Assembly: GCA_947574135.1 (NCBI GenBank)
Contig: CANPIM010000032.1
Location: 1-39,600 of the forward strand
Length of the DNA stretch: 39,600 nucleotides
Origin: an uncultured Lachnospiraceae bacterium
GTDB taxonomy: Bacteria > Bacillota > Clostridia > Lachnospirales > Lachnospiraceae
Direction of reading: 5' to 3'
Both the position numbers and the translations under genes were made by a program. Below, one piece after another: positions 7,885 to 15,976 of the stretch; positions within the stretch are counted from its first letter, which is position 1, and every line of letters starts with the position of its first letter. Under the pieces are notes generated by a model. The model was not told the origin of the DNA and ran no database searches. It worked only from the letters and a program-made list of their open reading frames with translations.

Positions 7885-8770
7885 GAGAAGGCAGATTACC
7901 AATGAGAGCGTGAATAGGGCCATTGCATACATCCTGGGGCATGCAGAGGAGGAGCTGACCCTGGACCAGGTGGCTAAGCACTGCCACTTTTCCAAATTTT
8001 ATTTTTCCCGGCTTTTTAAGGCCCAGACAGGAGAGAGCGTCTACGGGTTTATCAAGCGGGTAAAGCTTGAGCAGAGCGCCTTTCGCCTTAAGACTGAGGA
8101 GCGGCCTATTACGGAGATTAGCGCGGACTTTGGCTACAGCGCCTCCAATTACAGCTCTGCCTTTCGGCTCTGCTATCACATGTCTCCCATTCAGTTTCGA
8201 AGGGGCAGCCGCCAGCATGCCCTTAAGCATCCCTTTTTTCACCGGGAGGGCTGGAAGCTGGAGAGCCTGGAGGAATATGGAAAAAGGATTGAGATCCGGC
8301 AGATGCCGGATTATTTTGTGATTTATGAGCGGCGCTTTGGGAGCTATGACAGGCTTTCCCAGGATTGGACGTTCTTTCTGGAAAAATATGGAAAATATAT
8401 TTCGGATGATACCAGATTTTTGGAGATGACACACCAGGATCCGGCGGTGACAGAGGCGAAACGGTGCCTATCCGATATCTGTATGACAACAGAGGCGGAC
8501 TGTCCCCTGGAAAATACCAGAAGAATCCGGGGCGGACGGCGTGCAGTATACCATTTTCAGGGACATATGAAGCATATTTATGCCGCATACCAGACCTTAC
8601 TTCTGGTCTGGCTTCCCGGGAGCCCTTATGAGCTGGACAGCGGCCGGAGCCTGTTCGATCTCTATTACCGGGTGGATGCCGGCAAACAGTATGTGGAAAT
8701 GGATATCTGTCTGCCCATCAAGGGGTCCTGGCTGTCCCTGGAGGAAGGATGCAAGGATTCAAATTTATGA
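7865..8770 (+). CDS. AraC-family regulator with C-terminal GyrI-like effector-binding domain
   Basis: This is about 301 residues. The DNA-binding domain is N-terminal (about 10-110): LDQVAKHCHFSKFYFSRLFK, then EISADFGYSASNYSSAFR. The C-terminal half (about 140-300) has the Rob/GyrI-type pattern, including EIRQMPDYFVIYERRFGSYD and the closing MDICLPIKG strand. Such proteins bind drugs or other hydrophobic ligands and activate efflux genes. Two MATE exporters follow on the same strand, which supports that role. The start is uncertain: no ATG is in frame. TTG at 7865 (MDTPYYERRQ...) has GGGAGG 12 bp upstream inside the ACT gene. GTG at 7910 and TTG at 7835 are alternatives. The overlap with the ACT gene implies coupling. 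Confidence 0.82.
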   Translation: MDTPYYERRQITNESVNRAIAYILGHAEEELTLDQVAKHCHFSKFYFSRLFKAQTGESVYGFIKRVKLEQSAFRLKTEERPITEISADFGYSASNYSSAFRLCYHMSPIQFRRGSRQHALKHPFFHREGWKLESLEEYGKRIEIRQMPDYFVIYERRFGSYDRLSQDWTFFLEKYGKYISDDTRFLEMTHQDPAVTEAKRCLSDICMTTEADCPLENTRRIRGGRRAVYHFQGHMKHIYAAYQTLLLVWLPGSPYELDSGRSLFDLYYRVDAGKQYVEMDICLPIKGSWLSLEEGCKDSNL

Positions 8771-8872
8771 GAGCATGAGGAAAGAGAGCAAAAATTCAGA
8801 AGTTTAAAATCCAAGGTCTCCTTATAATGGTTGTGTCACAAAACAGATGCAACAGATAAGGAGGCATTTTTT

Positions 8873-10195
8873 ATGAATTTGAAAGAAATCCGAGAGAACA
8901 GGACAAGCATGATCCTGAGGTTTTCCCTTCCCTCTATCATCGCCATGCTGCTCACGGCGCTTATTACCCTTGCAGACGGTTATTTTATGGGAAATTATGT
9001 GGGTAAGGAGGCCATTGCAGCCGTGAATCTGGGCCTGCCGGTGATGTATTTGTACCTGGGAGTGGGGCTGATGGTTTCCATAGGCGGGGTGTCTATTTCC
9101 GGAATGGCCCTGGGAGCCGGGGACAGGGAAACCGGCAATCAGGTGTTTCGCCAGACCATAGGGGTCACTGGGGGATGCTCCCTGGCTATCAGCCTTCTCA
9201 TGGCCCTTTCCTTTCCGCCGGTATTGAACTTTTTGGGGGCTCACGGGCCGGTACGTGAATATTTCCGGGAATATTATGGGATTATGCTGCTGGAGCTTCC
9301 GGTCATGGTGGTGAATTCCTCCTTTGGCATGTTTATCCGGGGAGAGGGAAATCCCGGATATTATATGAAGGTGAGTGTGGCCAATGTGCTCCTGAATCTT
9401 TTCCTGGATGCCCTGTTTGCCGGCCCTCTTGGGCTGGGAGCGGCGGGAATCGGTTTGGCCTCCCTGGTCTCGGCCCTCTTTTCCCTGGCTCTCATCCTGT
9501 ATTATTTTTGGAAAAGGGCCCGGGTTTATCATCTGGGAGCCTTTCGATTTTCAGGGAAAACTTGTATACAAGCTATGGCCAACGGAAGCTCAGAGTTTAT
9601 CGGGGAAATGTCCACGGGAATCGCCATGTTTGCCTATAATTATGTGATCCTGCAAAGGATTGGCCCAGACGGGGTGACGGCCTTTACCATTGTGGGATAC
9701 GTGGCCTACGCGTTTAGCATGGTGGTGGTAGGCTTTGGGCAGGGAAGCAGCCCCCTCATAAGCTTTACCTATGGGGCGGGAGAGAGGGCTCTTGCAGCAG
9801 ACCTTCGAAGGAGAACCAATGGGTTTGTCCTGGCCGCAGGGGCGGGGGTGTTCCTTGTGCTGTCCGGGGCTTCCGGCTGGTACGGAAGCATCTTTGTACA
9901 CCACGCCGGCGTGGAGGATATGGTGGAGAGGGGGCTGAGGATTTTTATGACCTCCTTTCTCTTTTCCGGTATGAATGCCATTACCTCCTTTTACTTTACA
10001 GCCACAGGGAGGGCCCTGGAATCAGCGGTAATCTCCTTTTCCCGGGGCCTGGTGGTTCTCTTGCTGTGTATTTTTCTACTGCCCGCCCTTTGGGGAATGA
10101 CAGGGGTGTGGCTGGCGGCCCCGGTGACGGAGGCCGTGACCCTTTGGATCACCGGGTGGTTTCTGTATGGAGAGAGGAGACGGATAAAGGAATAA
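8873..10195 (+). CDS. MATE-family multidrug exporter (first of two)
   Basis: This is a 440-residue membrane protein with about 12 hydrophobic segments in two similar halves. It opens with the MATE pattern MILRFSLPSIIAMLLTALITLADGYFMGNYVG, has RGEGNPGYYMKVSV at the first-half hinge and GFGQGSSPLISFTYGAG in the second half. MATE exporters use Na+ or H+ gradients to expel cationic drugs or metabolites. AAGGAGG (8858-8864) stands 8 bp before ATG 8873, so the 14 extra upstream codons are excluded. A perfect TATAAT (8823-8828) lies 45 bp ahead, without a clear -35. The preceding AraC/GyrI regulator is the likely controller. Confidence 0.92.
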   Translation: MNLKEIRENRTSMILRFSLPSIIAMLLTALITLADGYFMGNYVGKEAIAAVNLGLPVMYLYLGVGLMVSIGGVSISGMALGAGDRETGNQVFRQTIGVTGGCSLAISLLMALSFPPVLNFLGAHGPVREYFREYYGIMLLELPVMVVNSSFGMFIRGEGNPGYYMKVSVANVLLNLFLDALFAGPLGLGAAGIGLASLVSALFSLALILYYFWKRARVYHLGAFRFSGKTCIQAMANGSSEFIGEMSTGIAMFAYNYVILQRIGPDGVTAFTIVGYVAYAFSMVVVGFGQGSSPLISFTYGAGERALAADLRRRTNGFVLAAGAGVFLVLSGASGWYGSIFVHHAGVEDMVERGLRIFMTSFLFSGMNAITSFYFTATGRALESAVISFSRGLVVLLLCIFLLPALWGMTGVWLAAPVTEAVTLWITGWFLYGERRRIKE

Positions 10196-10293
10196 TGTCT
10201 TGACTGTCTACAGAATTGAGAGTTTCTTTTTTATTGTAGGGAAATCCGTTTAAAAATCAACGGGGGAAAGAGAATAATATGTGAAAGTGACTG

Positions 10294-10322
10294 GTGACAG
10301 GGAGGGATGGAAATGATAGAAT
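10294..10322 (+). promoter_or_regulatory. Promoter of the second MATE gene
   Basis: GTGACA, a 17-bp spacer and TAGAAT lie 30 bp ahead of ATG 10352. The -10 and start region (GATAGAATA, then AGCATA) is nearly the same as that at 5270-5285. Confidence 0.5.
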
Positions 10323-10351
10323 AGAGCATAGGCGAAAGCGAGGAGACAAAT

Positions 10352-11716
10352 ATGGGAAAAGTACAAAAGGAGCAATTATTCGAAAACACGCCCATTCCCA
10401 GAGCAGTGCTGACCTTATCCATTCCCACGGTAATCAGCTCTCTGGTGATGGTGATCTATAACCTGTCGGATACCTATTTTGTGGGAATGGTCAATGATCC
10501 GGTGCAGAATGCGGCAGTGACTCTGGCGGCCCCGGTGCTGCTGGCCTTTAATGCCGTGAATAACCTGTTTGGCGTAGGCAGCTCCAGTATGATGAGCCGG
10601 GCCCTGGGAAGAAAGGACTATCCCACCGTATATCGAAGCTCAGCCTTTGGATTTTATTGTGCCCTGGGCTTTGGGGTTTTGTTTTCTCTGTTTTATACTC
10701 TGTGCAGAGGTTCTTTCTTGACAGTCCTGGGAGCGGATGCAGAGACGGTGGAGGCCACGGCAGATTACCTGAGATGGACGGTTACCTGGGGAGCGGTTCC
10801 CTCCATATTAAATGTGGTCATGGCCTATCTGGTGCGGGCGGAGGGAGCCACCCTTCATGCCAGCATTGGGTCTATGAGCGGATGTCTATTAAATATTGTG
10901 CTGGATCCCATTTTTATCCTGCCCTGGGGATTGAATATGGGGGCGGCCGGAGCAGGACTTGCCACTTTTTTGTCCAACTGCGCCGCCTGCCTTTATTTCT
11001 TTGTCCTGCTGTTTGTAAAGCGGGGCAGCACCTGTGTTCGCATTCAGCCCACCGTATTTCGCCTGGAAAAGGCTATTATCCTTGGGGTGTGCGGCGTGGG
11101 AATCCCTGCCTCCATCCAGAATCTTCTGAATGTGACGGGAATGACCGTGCTGAACAATTTTACTTCTGTCCATGGTCCGGACGTGGTGGCAGCCATGGGA
11201 ATCGCCCAGAAGATCAGTATGGTGCCTATGTATGTGGCCATGGGGATTTCCCAGGGAGTTATGCCACTGGTGAGCTATAATTACGCCAGCGGGGATATTG
11301 CCCGTATGAAGCGGGCGATTAAATTTTCCGCGCAGATTTCTCTGCTGTTTATGGGGGCGGCGGCTCTGTTCTACTATGTGGGCGCGGGCCCTCTGGTAAC
11401 CATGTTTATGAAGAATGAAACCATTGTGGCCTATGGGACCCGGTTTCTGCGGGGGCTCTGTCTGGCCCAGCCCTTCCTGGCCATGGATTTTCTGGCTGTG
11501 GGTGTGTTTCAGGCCTGCGGCATGGGACAGAAGGCTCTGGTATTTGCTCTGCTCAGAAAGATTGTGCTGGAGATCCCGGCCCTGTTTGTTCTGGATTGGC
11601 TGGTTCCCGTTTACGGATTGGCCTACGCCCAGCTCTGTGCGGAGTTTGTCCTGGCCCTGACGGCTGTATGGGTGCTTATGGGGATTTTCCGGAGACTGGA
11701 GAAGGGAAAATATTAG
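10352..11716 (+). CDS. MATE-family multidrug exporter (second of two)
   Basis: This is a 454-residue protein with about 12 membrane segments and the motifs TVISSLVMVIYNLSDTYFVG (N-terminal helix) and MGISQGVMPLVSYNYASG in the second half. It clearly belongs to a different branch from the exporter at 8873. The N-terminal tail MGKVQKEQLFENTPIPRAVL is the usual form in Clostridia (NorM/DinF-like group). GAGGAG precedes the ATG. Its own promoter candidate (10294-10322) suggests it can be expressed apart from the first pump. The amidohydrolase follows after only 11 bp. Confidence 0.92.
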   Translation: MGKVQKEQLFENTPIPRAVLTLSIPTVISSLVMVIYNLSDTYFVGMVNDPVQNAAVTLAAPVLLAFNAVNNLFGVGSSSMMSRALGRKDYPTVYRSSAFGFYCALGFGVLFSLFYTLCRGSFLTVLGADAETVEATADYLRWTVTWGAVPSILNVVMAYLVRAEGATLHASIGSMSGCLLNIVLDPIFILPWGLNMGAAGAGLATFLSNCAACLYFFVLLFVKRGSTCVRIQPTVFRLEKAIILGVCGVGIPASIQNLLNVTGMTVLNNFTSVHGPDVVAAMGIAQKISMVPMYVAMGISQGVMPLVSYNYASGDIARMKRAIKFSAQISLLFMGAAALFYYVGAGPLVTMFMKNETIVAYGTRFLRGLCLAQPFLAMDFLAVGVFQACGMGQKALVFALLRKIVLEIPALFVLDWLVPVYGLAYAQLCAEFVLALTAVWVLMGIFRRLEKGKY

Positions 11717-11727
11717 GAGTGGAATGT

Positions 11728-12564
11728 ATGGGAGAAGAAAGAAAAAGACCTGAAAAAATCATAGATGCCCATCTGCATTTTTGCCCGGAGGAGGCTCATT
11801 TCTCCCGGATTGCCCGGGAGGCTGGCCATGAGAATCACTGGGAGTATTTGCAAAGGGAGTATGAACGGCTGGGCATTGCAGGGGGCGTGGTTATGGGAAA
11901 CCGAAGTCTGGAGCTTTGGGATCACCAGTATCCGGCGCCTCTGAAATACTGTGTGGGGCTTGACAGCTTTTATCTGCGGGGACATTCTGTCAGCCAGGCA
12001 GCAGGGCTTTTGGAGGAGCATCTGCGGCAGCCGGCCTGTGTGGGGATTAAGCTATATCCCGGCTACAACCCCACCTATGTGTGGGAGGAGGTGTATGAGC
12101 CGGTGTATGAGCTGGCGGAGCAGTACAAAAAGCCGGTGGCCATTCACACGGGAGAGACTGCAGGCCCGGGAGCCCTTTTAAAATACTGCCATCCCCTGAC
12201 CCTGGATGAGGTGGCGGCCCGGCACCCCTATGTGCAGCTGGTCATGTGCCATTTCGGAAATCCCTGGCTGATGGACGCGGCGGCTGTGGTGGACAAAAAT
12301 GACAATGTGGCCCTGGACTTATCCGGACTTTTGGAGGGACGGATGGATATCGACCAGCTGTTTCTCAGAAAGAAGGGATATCTGGAGCAGCTTCAGGCCT
12401 GGCTGAACTATTTGGACGGCTATGAGGATGTGATGTTTGGCACAGACTGGCCCCTGGTGAATCTGGAGGAATATGTGGAATTTGTCAGCAGGCTGATTCC
12501 CCGGGAAGAGTGGGAGAAGGTGTTTTTCTCCAATGCCAACCGGATTTATGGGCTTGGGTTGTAA
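11728..12564 (+). CDS. Metal-dependent amidohydrolase (Amidohydro_2 type TIM barrel)
   Basis: This is a 278-residue protein. Metal-site candidates are in family order: H15 and H17 in DAHLHF, H140 in AIHTGE, H175 in VMCHFG, and D240 in FGTDWP. K108 in VGIKLYPGY follows the family's GxKLYP pattern. Enzymes of this class hydrolyse C-N bonds or decarboxylate small acids. The substrate is unknown. The ATG at 11728 has AGGAG 8 bp upstream, and it starts 11 bp after the MATE stop, so it is likely in the same transcript as the exporter. Confidence 0.85.
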   Translation: MGEERKRPEKIIDAHLHFCPEEAHFSRIAREAGHENHWEYLQREYERLGIAGGVVMGNRSLELWDHQYPAPLKYCVGLDSFYLRGHSVSQAAGLLEEHLRQPACVGIKLYPGYNPTYVWEEVYEPVYELAEQYKKPVAIHTGETAGPGALLKYCHPLTLDEVAARHPYVQLVMCHFGNPWLMDAAAVVDKNDNVALDLSGLLEGRMDIDQLFLRKKGYLEQLQAWLNYLDGYEDVMFGTDWPLVNLEEYVEFVSRLIPREEWEKVFFSNANRIYGLGL

Positions 12565-12672
12565 GTATAAGCCGGGATGTATGAGGGCAAAAGGAGAAGA
12601 AACAACAAGCCTGTAATGAGCCTGTGAGGAAAAGGAAGCGCAGCAGAGTTGTGTGGCAAAGGAGAGAAATTC

Positions 12673-13419
12673 ATGGAACGTGAAGCATTTCGGGAACAGC
12701 TGAAGGAGCTGTCCGCACTGGCAAGGGAAAAGGGAAATTGCCTTAAGCAGGAGGAGATACGCGCCTTTTTTGGGAAGCTTCCCCTGGAGGAGGAGCAGCT
12801 GAAGCTTATTTATGCCTATTTAGAGGCAAATCAGATTCGCGTGGAGGGCTACATTCCCCGGGAGGAGCCTGGGAAACAGGGAGAGGGAGAGGGAGACGAA
12901 GCCGTGGCCTATACCCGGGAGGAGCTGCATTTTCTTCAAACCTATCAGAGGGAGCTAAAGGCCTATGTACCCCTTTGTGAGGAAGCCCTGGAGGATCTGT
13001 TAAAGCAGGTGGAAGAGGGCGACGCTCTGGCCAAGGCCCAGGCCACGGAACGGCTTTTGCATCTGGTGCTGGAGCAGGCCAAGGAGCTTCACGGCCAAGG
13101 GCTTCCCCTGGAGGATCTGGTCCAGGAGGGAAATATGGGTCTTATGCTCAGCCTGGAGGCTCTGGAGCTTCGCCGGGAGGGGATGACAGCCCTGGCCTAT
13201 GTGCGGGAGGAAATCCAGAGAGCCCTTGAGGAGGCTCTCTTGGAGGCTGTGAATGTTCGCCGGGAGGGGAACCGGATTGCGGACAGGGTAAACCATATCA
13301 GCGACAGCATCCAGAAATTGTCCCAGGAGATGGAGCGCCAGGTGACGCTGGAGGAGCTGTCTGTATTTCTGGATATGCCTGTGGAGGAAATCGAGGATAT
13401 TTTAAAGCTGACAACCTAG
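12673..13419 (+). CDS. Sigma-70-like protein lacking region 4
   Basis: This is a 248-residue protein collinear with housekeeping sigma factors but incomplete. Residues about 20-60 resemble region 1.1. Residues 115-165 resemble regions 2.1-2.2, with the core-RNA-polymerase contact segment kept as DLVQEGNMGLM (148-158). Residues 200-246 resemble region 3 (NRIADRVNHISDSIQKLSQE, then VTLEELSVFLDMPVEEIEDIL). The region 2.3-2.4 stretch that normally holds the tryptophans for melting and -10 contact is replaced by MTALAYVREEIQRALEEALL with no Trp. The protein ends before region 4. It should therefore bind core polymerase better than DNA; an alternative is an atypical sigma factor or a degenerate one. 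AAAGGAG precedes ATG 12673. The stop is 4 bp from the convergent oxidoreductase stop. Confidence 0.7.
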   Translation: MEREAFREQLKELSALAREKGNCLKQEEIRAFFGKLPLEEEQLKLIYAYLEANQIRVEGYIPREEPGKQGEGEGDEAVAYTREELHFLQTYQRELKAYVPLCEEALEDLLKQVEEGDALAKAQATERLLHLVLEQAKELHGQGLPLEDLVQEGNMGLMLSLEALELRREGMTALAYVREEIQRALEEALLEAVNVRREGNRIADRVNHISDSIQKLSQEMERQVTLEELSVFLDMPVEEIEDILKLTT

Positions 13420-13423
13420 TTTG

Positions 13424-14371
13424 CTACAGCTCCTCCTTTATGTGATTTAATAGGGAAATGGCGGAAACCGTCATTTCCTCCGTCATTACGGGGCTTTCCA
13501 AAAGCCCTTTTTTGATGCAGTCCGACACATGATCCACCTCATAGACCAGCTCGTGTGCACAGGGATAGGAAAGCTGCTCTGTAGATCCGTCCCTTAGGTG
13601 CAGGGTGGCCTCCCGGGCCTTCCAGTAGGAGGGGATTTCCACATATCCCTCCTCTCCGTACAGAAAGCCAGTGTGGCAGGTCTGGGAGCGGATGCTGGTT
13701 TTGTTGGCAGCCAGCACCCCGTTTTCCAGCAAAAGGCTCAGGACAAACTGATCCTCCACGCCGGAGGGACTTTTGGTGGACAGCCCCCGGGCCTTTACCA
13801 CCGGGCAGTCAAAGAGAAACTGGAGAAGTTGCAGGCTGTAGATGGCATTGCCGTACAGGGGACCGCCTCCCTTGGCGGCGTCAAAAAACCAGCTGTTGTA
13901 CCCGGGATCAAAGGAGCTGGAAAAATCTGCCATGGTAATTCGCCCCAGATCTCCTCTTTGGATGCGGGCCTTTAATTCCTGCATAACCGGCAGAAATACC
14001 ACCTTTTCCGCCTCCATAAGAAACCGCCCCTGTCTGCGGGCCAGGGCAAAGAGCTCCCGGGATTCCTCCAAAGACAGGGTGAAGGGCTTTTCACAGAGCA
14101 CATGGTGACCCGTTTCCAGAGCCAGCCGGGTATAAGGATAATGTTGACTGTTGATGGTGGAGATATAGACAACATCAATCTCTCTGTCCAATAAAAGCTC
14201 CTCATAGCTGCCGTAGGCCTTGGGAACCTGCCACAGGGCAGCCTTTTCCCGGGCCTTGGGAAGGCTTCGGGAGGCAAGGGCGGCCACCTGGCTGTCCTTT
14301 GAATCCCGGACAGCGGCAATAAACCGGGGTGTGATGGATGAGGTGCTTAAGATTCCGTAATTCAGCTTCAT
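13424..14371 (-). CDS. Gfo/Idh/MocA-family oxidoreductase
   Basis: This is a 315-residue protein. The N-terminal Rossmann domain (1-120) begins YGILSTSSITPRF and has the family lysine K95 in VLCEKPFTLS. The C-terminal alpha/beta domain (about 125-260) includes DPGYNSWFFDAAKGGGPLYGNAIY, with the GGG-type substrate loop. These enzymes oxidise or reduce sugars, inositols or similar polyols with NAD(P). AGGAG lies ahead of the ATG. The gene stands alone on the minus strand, downstream of the TauE/SafE gene but with about 107 A/T-rich bases between, room for its own promoter. Confidence 0.9.
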   Translation of the reverse strand: MKLNYGILSTSSITPRFIAAVRDSKDSQVAALASRSLPKAREKAALWQVPKAYGSYEELLLDREIDVVYISTINSQHYPYTRLALETGHHVLCEKPFTLSLEESRELFALARRQGRFLMEAEKVVFLPVMQELKARIQRGDLGRITMADFSSSFDPGYNSWFFDAAKGGGPLYGNAIYSLQLLQFLFDCPVVKARGLSTKSPSGVEDQFVLSLLLENGVLAANKTSIRSQTCHTGFLYGEEGYVEIPSYWKAREATLHLRDGSTEQLSYPCAHELVYEVDHVSDCIKKGLLESPVMTEEMTVSAISLLNHIKEEL

Positions 14372-14478
14372 AAGGGAAACTCCTATTTGTGTAATTTTTT
14401 CTTTTTTTGCAGTTTTTTATATTTTCACGTTTTTCTTAATAATTTATAGCGGCGCAGGCTTGGCAGGTGTGGTCTGCC

Positions 14479-15246
14479 CTACAGCCGACTCACAATCAGA
14501 ATCCCGGCGCCTAAAATGGTCAGTACCGCTCCCGTGGCCCGGTTTAAGGTGGCAGGCTCTGCCCTGTTGGCAAACTTGGCGGCAATCCTGGCCCACAAAA
14601 GGGTGCTGAGGATGCAGAACACCAGGCTTGTGAGATCCGGCATTCCCCCCATGGCAAAATGGCTGACTGCTCCGGTTAATGCAGTAAAGGTCATGATAAA
14701 GACGCTGGTGCCCACAGCCGTTTTCAGCTCATAGCCCAGGACACTGGTGAGCAGAAGGAGCATCATCATGCCGCCGCCGGCCCCCACAAAGCCGCAGATA
14801 AAGCCCACTCCCGTGCCGCAGAGAAGAGACTGGATCAGGCGCCTTTGGGCGGAAACGCCGGCCATGGCGGTCTTGGTGGTCATCACAGGCTTTACCAGAA
14901 ATTTAATTCCCAAAAACAGGGTCATCACCATGGAAAAGCCCCCCATAGTGGCGCTGGGAACCTTGCTGGATACATAGCTGCCCACTACCGTAAAGCACAG
15001 CACGGCGGCCATCATAACCAGGCCGTTTTTAATATCCAGATTTTTATTCTTTCCGTAGGTATAGGCGGAGACGGCGCTGGCCAGGACATCGCTGGCCAGG
15101 GCGATTCCCACGGCCTGATAGGGATCCATTCCCAGAAAGGCGATGAGCATAGGGCTGATCACCGCTGCCGCGCTCATGCCGGCAAAGCCTGTGCCCAATC
15201 CCGCGCCGATACCGGCGGCAAAGCATACAAGAAATTTTATAAGCAT
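14479..15246 (-). CDS. TauE/SafE-family sulfite or anion exporter (TSUP)
   Basis: This is a 255-residue membrane protein with about eight hydrophobic helices in two repeats. The first half has FAAGIGAGLGTGFAGMSAAAVISPML and the second GVGFICGFVGAGGGMMMLLLL, the paired G-rich motifs of the family. TSUP proteins move sulfite, sulfoacetate, thiosulfate or related anions; the substrate here is not known. AAAGGAG stands 8 bp ahead of the ATG. The MarR gene ends 66 bp upstream on the same strand, so the pair is likely one transcript under MarR control. Confidence 0.88.
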   Translation of the reverse strand: MLIKFLVCFAAGIGAGLGTGFAGMSAAAVISPMLIAFLGMDPYQAVGIALASDVLASAVSAYTYGKNKNLDIKNGLVMMAAVLCFTVVGSYVSSKVPSATMGGFSMVMTLFLGIKFLVKPVMTTKTAMAGVSAQRRLIQSLLCGTGVGFICGFVGAGGGMMMLLLLTSVLGYELKTAVGTSVFIMTFTALTGAVSHFAMGGMPDLTSLVFCILSTLLWARIAAKFANRAEPATLNRATGAVLTILGAGILIVSRL

Positions 15247-15312
15247 AAAAAAGACTCCTTTCTATATCAAAGAGGAAGTTGTGGAAAGATGCTGTCTCCT
15301 GGGAGTTCCGTT

Positions 15313-15756
15313 TTAACCGGGGAAGGAGAGGGCTGCCGCCACATTGCGCTGGGTTTGCCGGAAAAAGGCCTGGACCGTCTGGCAGACATCCTCCGGAATA
15401 TCCCGGAGCAGGACAGCGAAAAATTCTTCCTGACGCTTTCTGAGGATCCGAGCCAGGGCATCCCCCTCCTCTTCCAGGTAGATGCGGTTGATGCGCCGGT
15501 TTTTTGGATCCTTTTCCACTCTCAGGAGCTGCCGCCTTCGCAGCCGTTCCAGGGCGTTGGAGATATTGGACTTGGCCAGGCCCCGGTATTTTTCTATGTC
15601 CCTGGCTGTATTAAATTCCGGATTGTTTTTCAGAAACAGCAGAATGTGAATCTCAATCTGAGCCAGTCCGTACTGCTCTCCCAGAGGGGAGAGCATAAGG
15701 CTGTAGAGCTTGCGGCTCTGGGCCATATTGGTGAGCAGATCATTGGCAATGCCCAT
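15313..15756 (-). CDS. MarR-family transcription regulator
   Basis: This is a 147-residue protein with a winged helix at about 25-100: LAQIEIHILLFLKN, then TARDIEKYRGLAKSNISNALERL (recognition helix) and the wing KDPKNRRINRIYLEEEG. MarR proteins usually repress their own operon and release DNA on ligand binding. The frame extends 6 codons further to an ATG at 15774, but that stretch reads ATGAGGAGG: its AGGAGG is the ribosome site of the ATG at 15756. The A/T-rich palindromes at 15834-15874 are the likely operator. The TauE/SafE gene is its probable target. Confidence 0.87.
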   Translation of the reverse strand: MGIANDLLTNMAQSRKLYSLMLSPLGEQYGLAQIEIHILLFLKNNPEFNTARDIEKYRGLAKSNISNALERLRRRQLLRVEKDPKNRRINRIYLEEEGDALARILRKRQEEFFAVLLRDIPEDVCQTVQAFFRQTQRNVAAALSFPG

Positions 15757-15833
15757 GAAATAACGCCTCCTCATGCAAAAGTGCAGGGACCCTTGCCCCT
15801 TATTGTCGGAGCCTTCCCTGAAAAAAATATAAA

Positions 15834-15874
15834 GTTATAAATATAATTGTTATGATTATAACTTATAATATAAC
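15834..15874. promoter_or_regulatory. Nested palindromes, probable MarR operator
   Basis: GTTATA (15834-15839) and TATAAC (15869-15874) enclose a second repeat, GTTAT-GATT-ATAAC (15849-15862). The whole block is A/T and lies between the MarR gene and the divergent TPR gene at 15977. It has the form of MarR boxes and contains -10-like sequences on both strands. Confidence 0.55.
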
Positions 15875-15976
15875 TACAAAGAGGAAATGTCAAGGAAAAG
15901 AAAAAGATTTTTACATCCCCCAAAGGGCATGCTATAATTTGCTTTAGAAGAAAAGAATAAGGAGGCAGCAGGGAGT

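Noticed and set aside
8823-8828. MerR-type promoter ahead of the first MATE gene
   Set aside because: TATAAT is perfect, but there is no -35 at 17-20 bp and no dyad between, so no MerR assignment can be made.
14845-15840. 331-codon open frame on the plus strand
   Set aside because: It spans antisense of both the TauE/SafE and MarR genes and their gap; Gly/His-rich shadow sequence.
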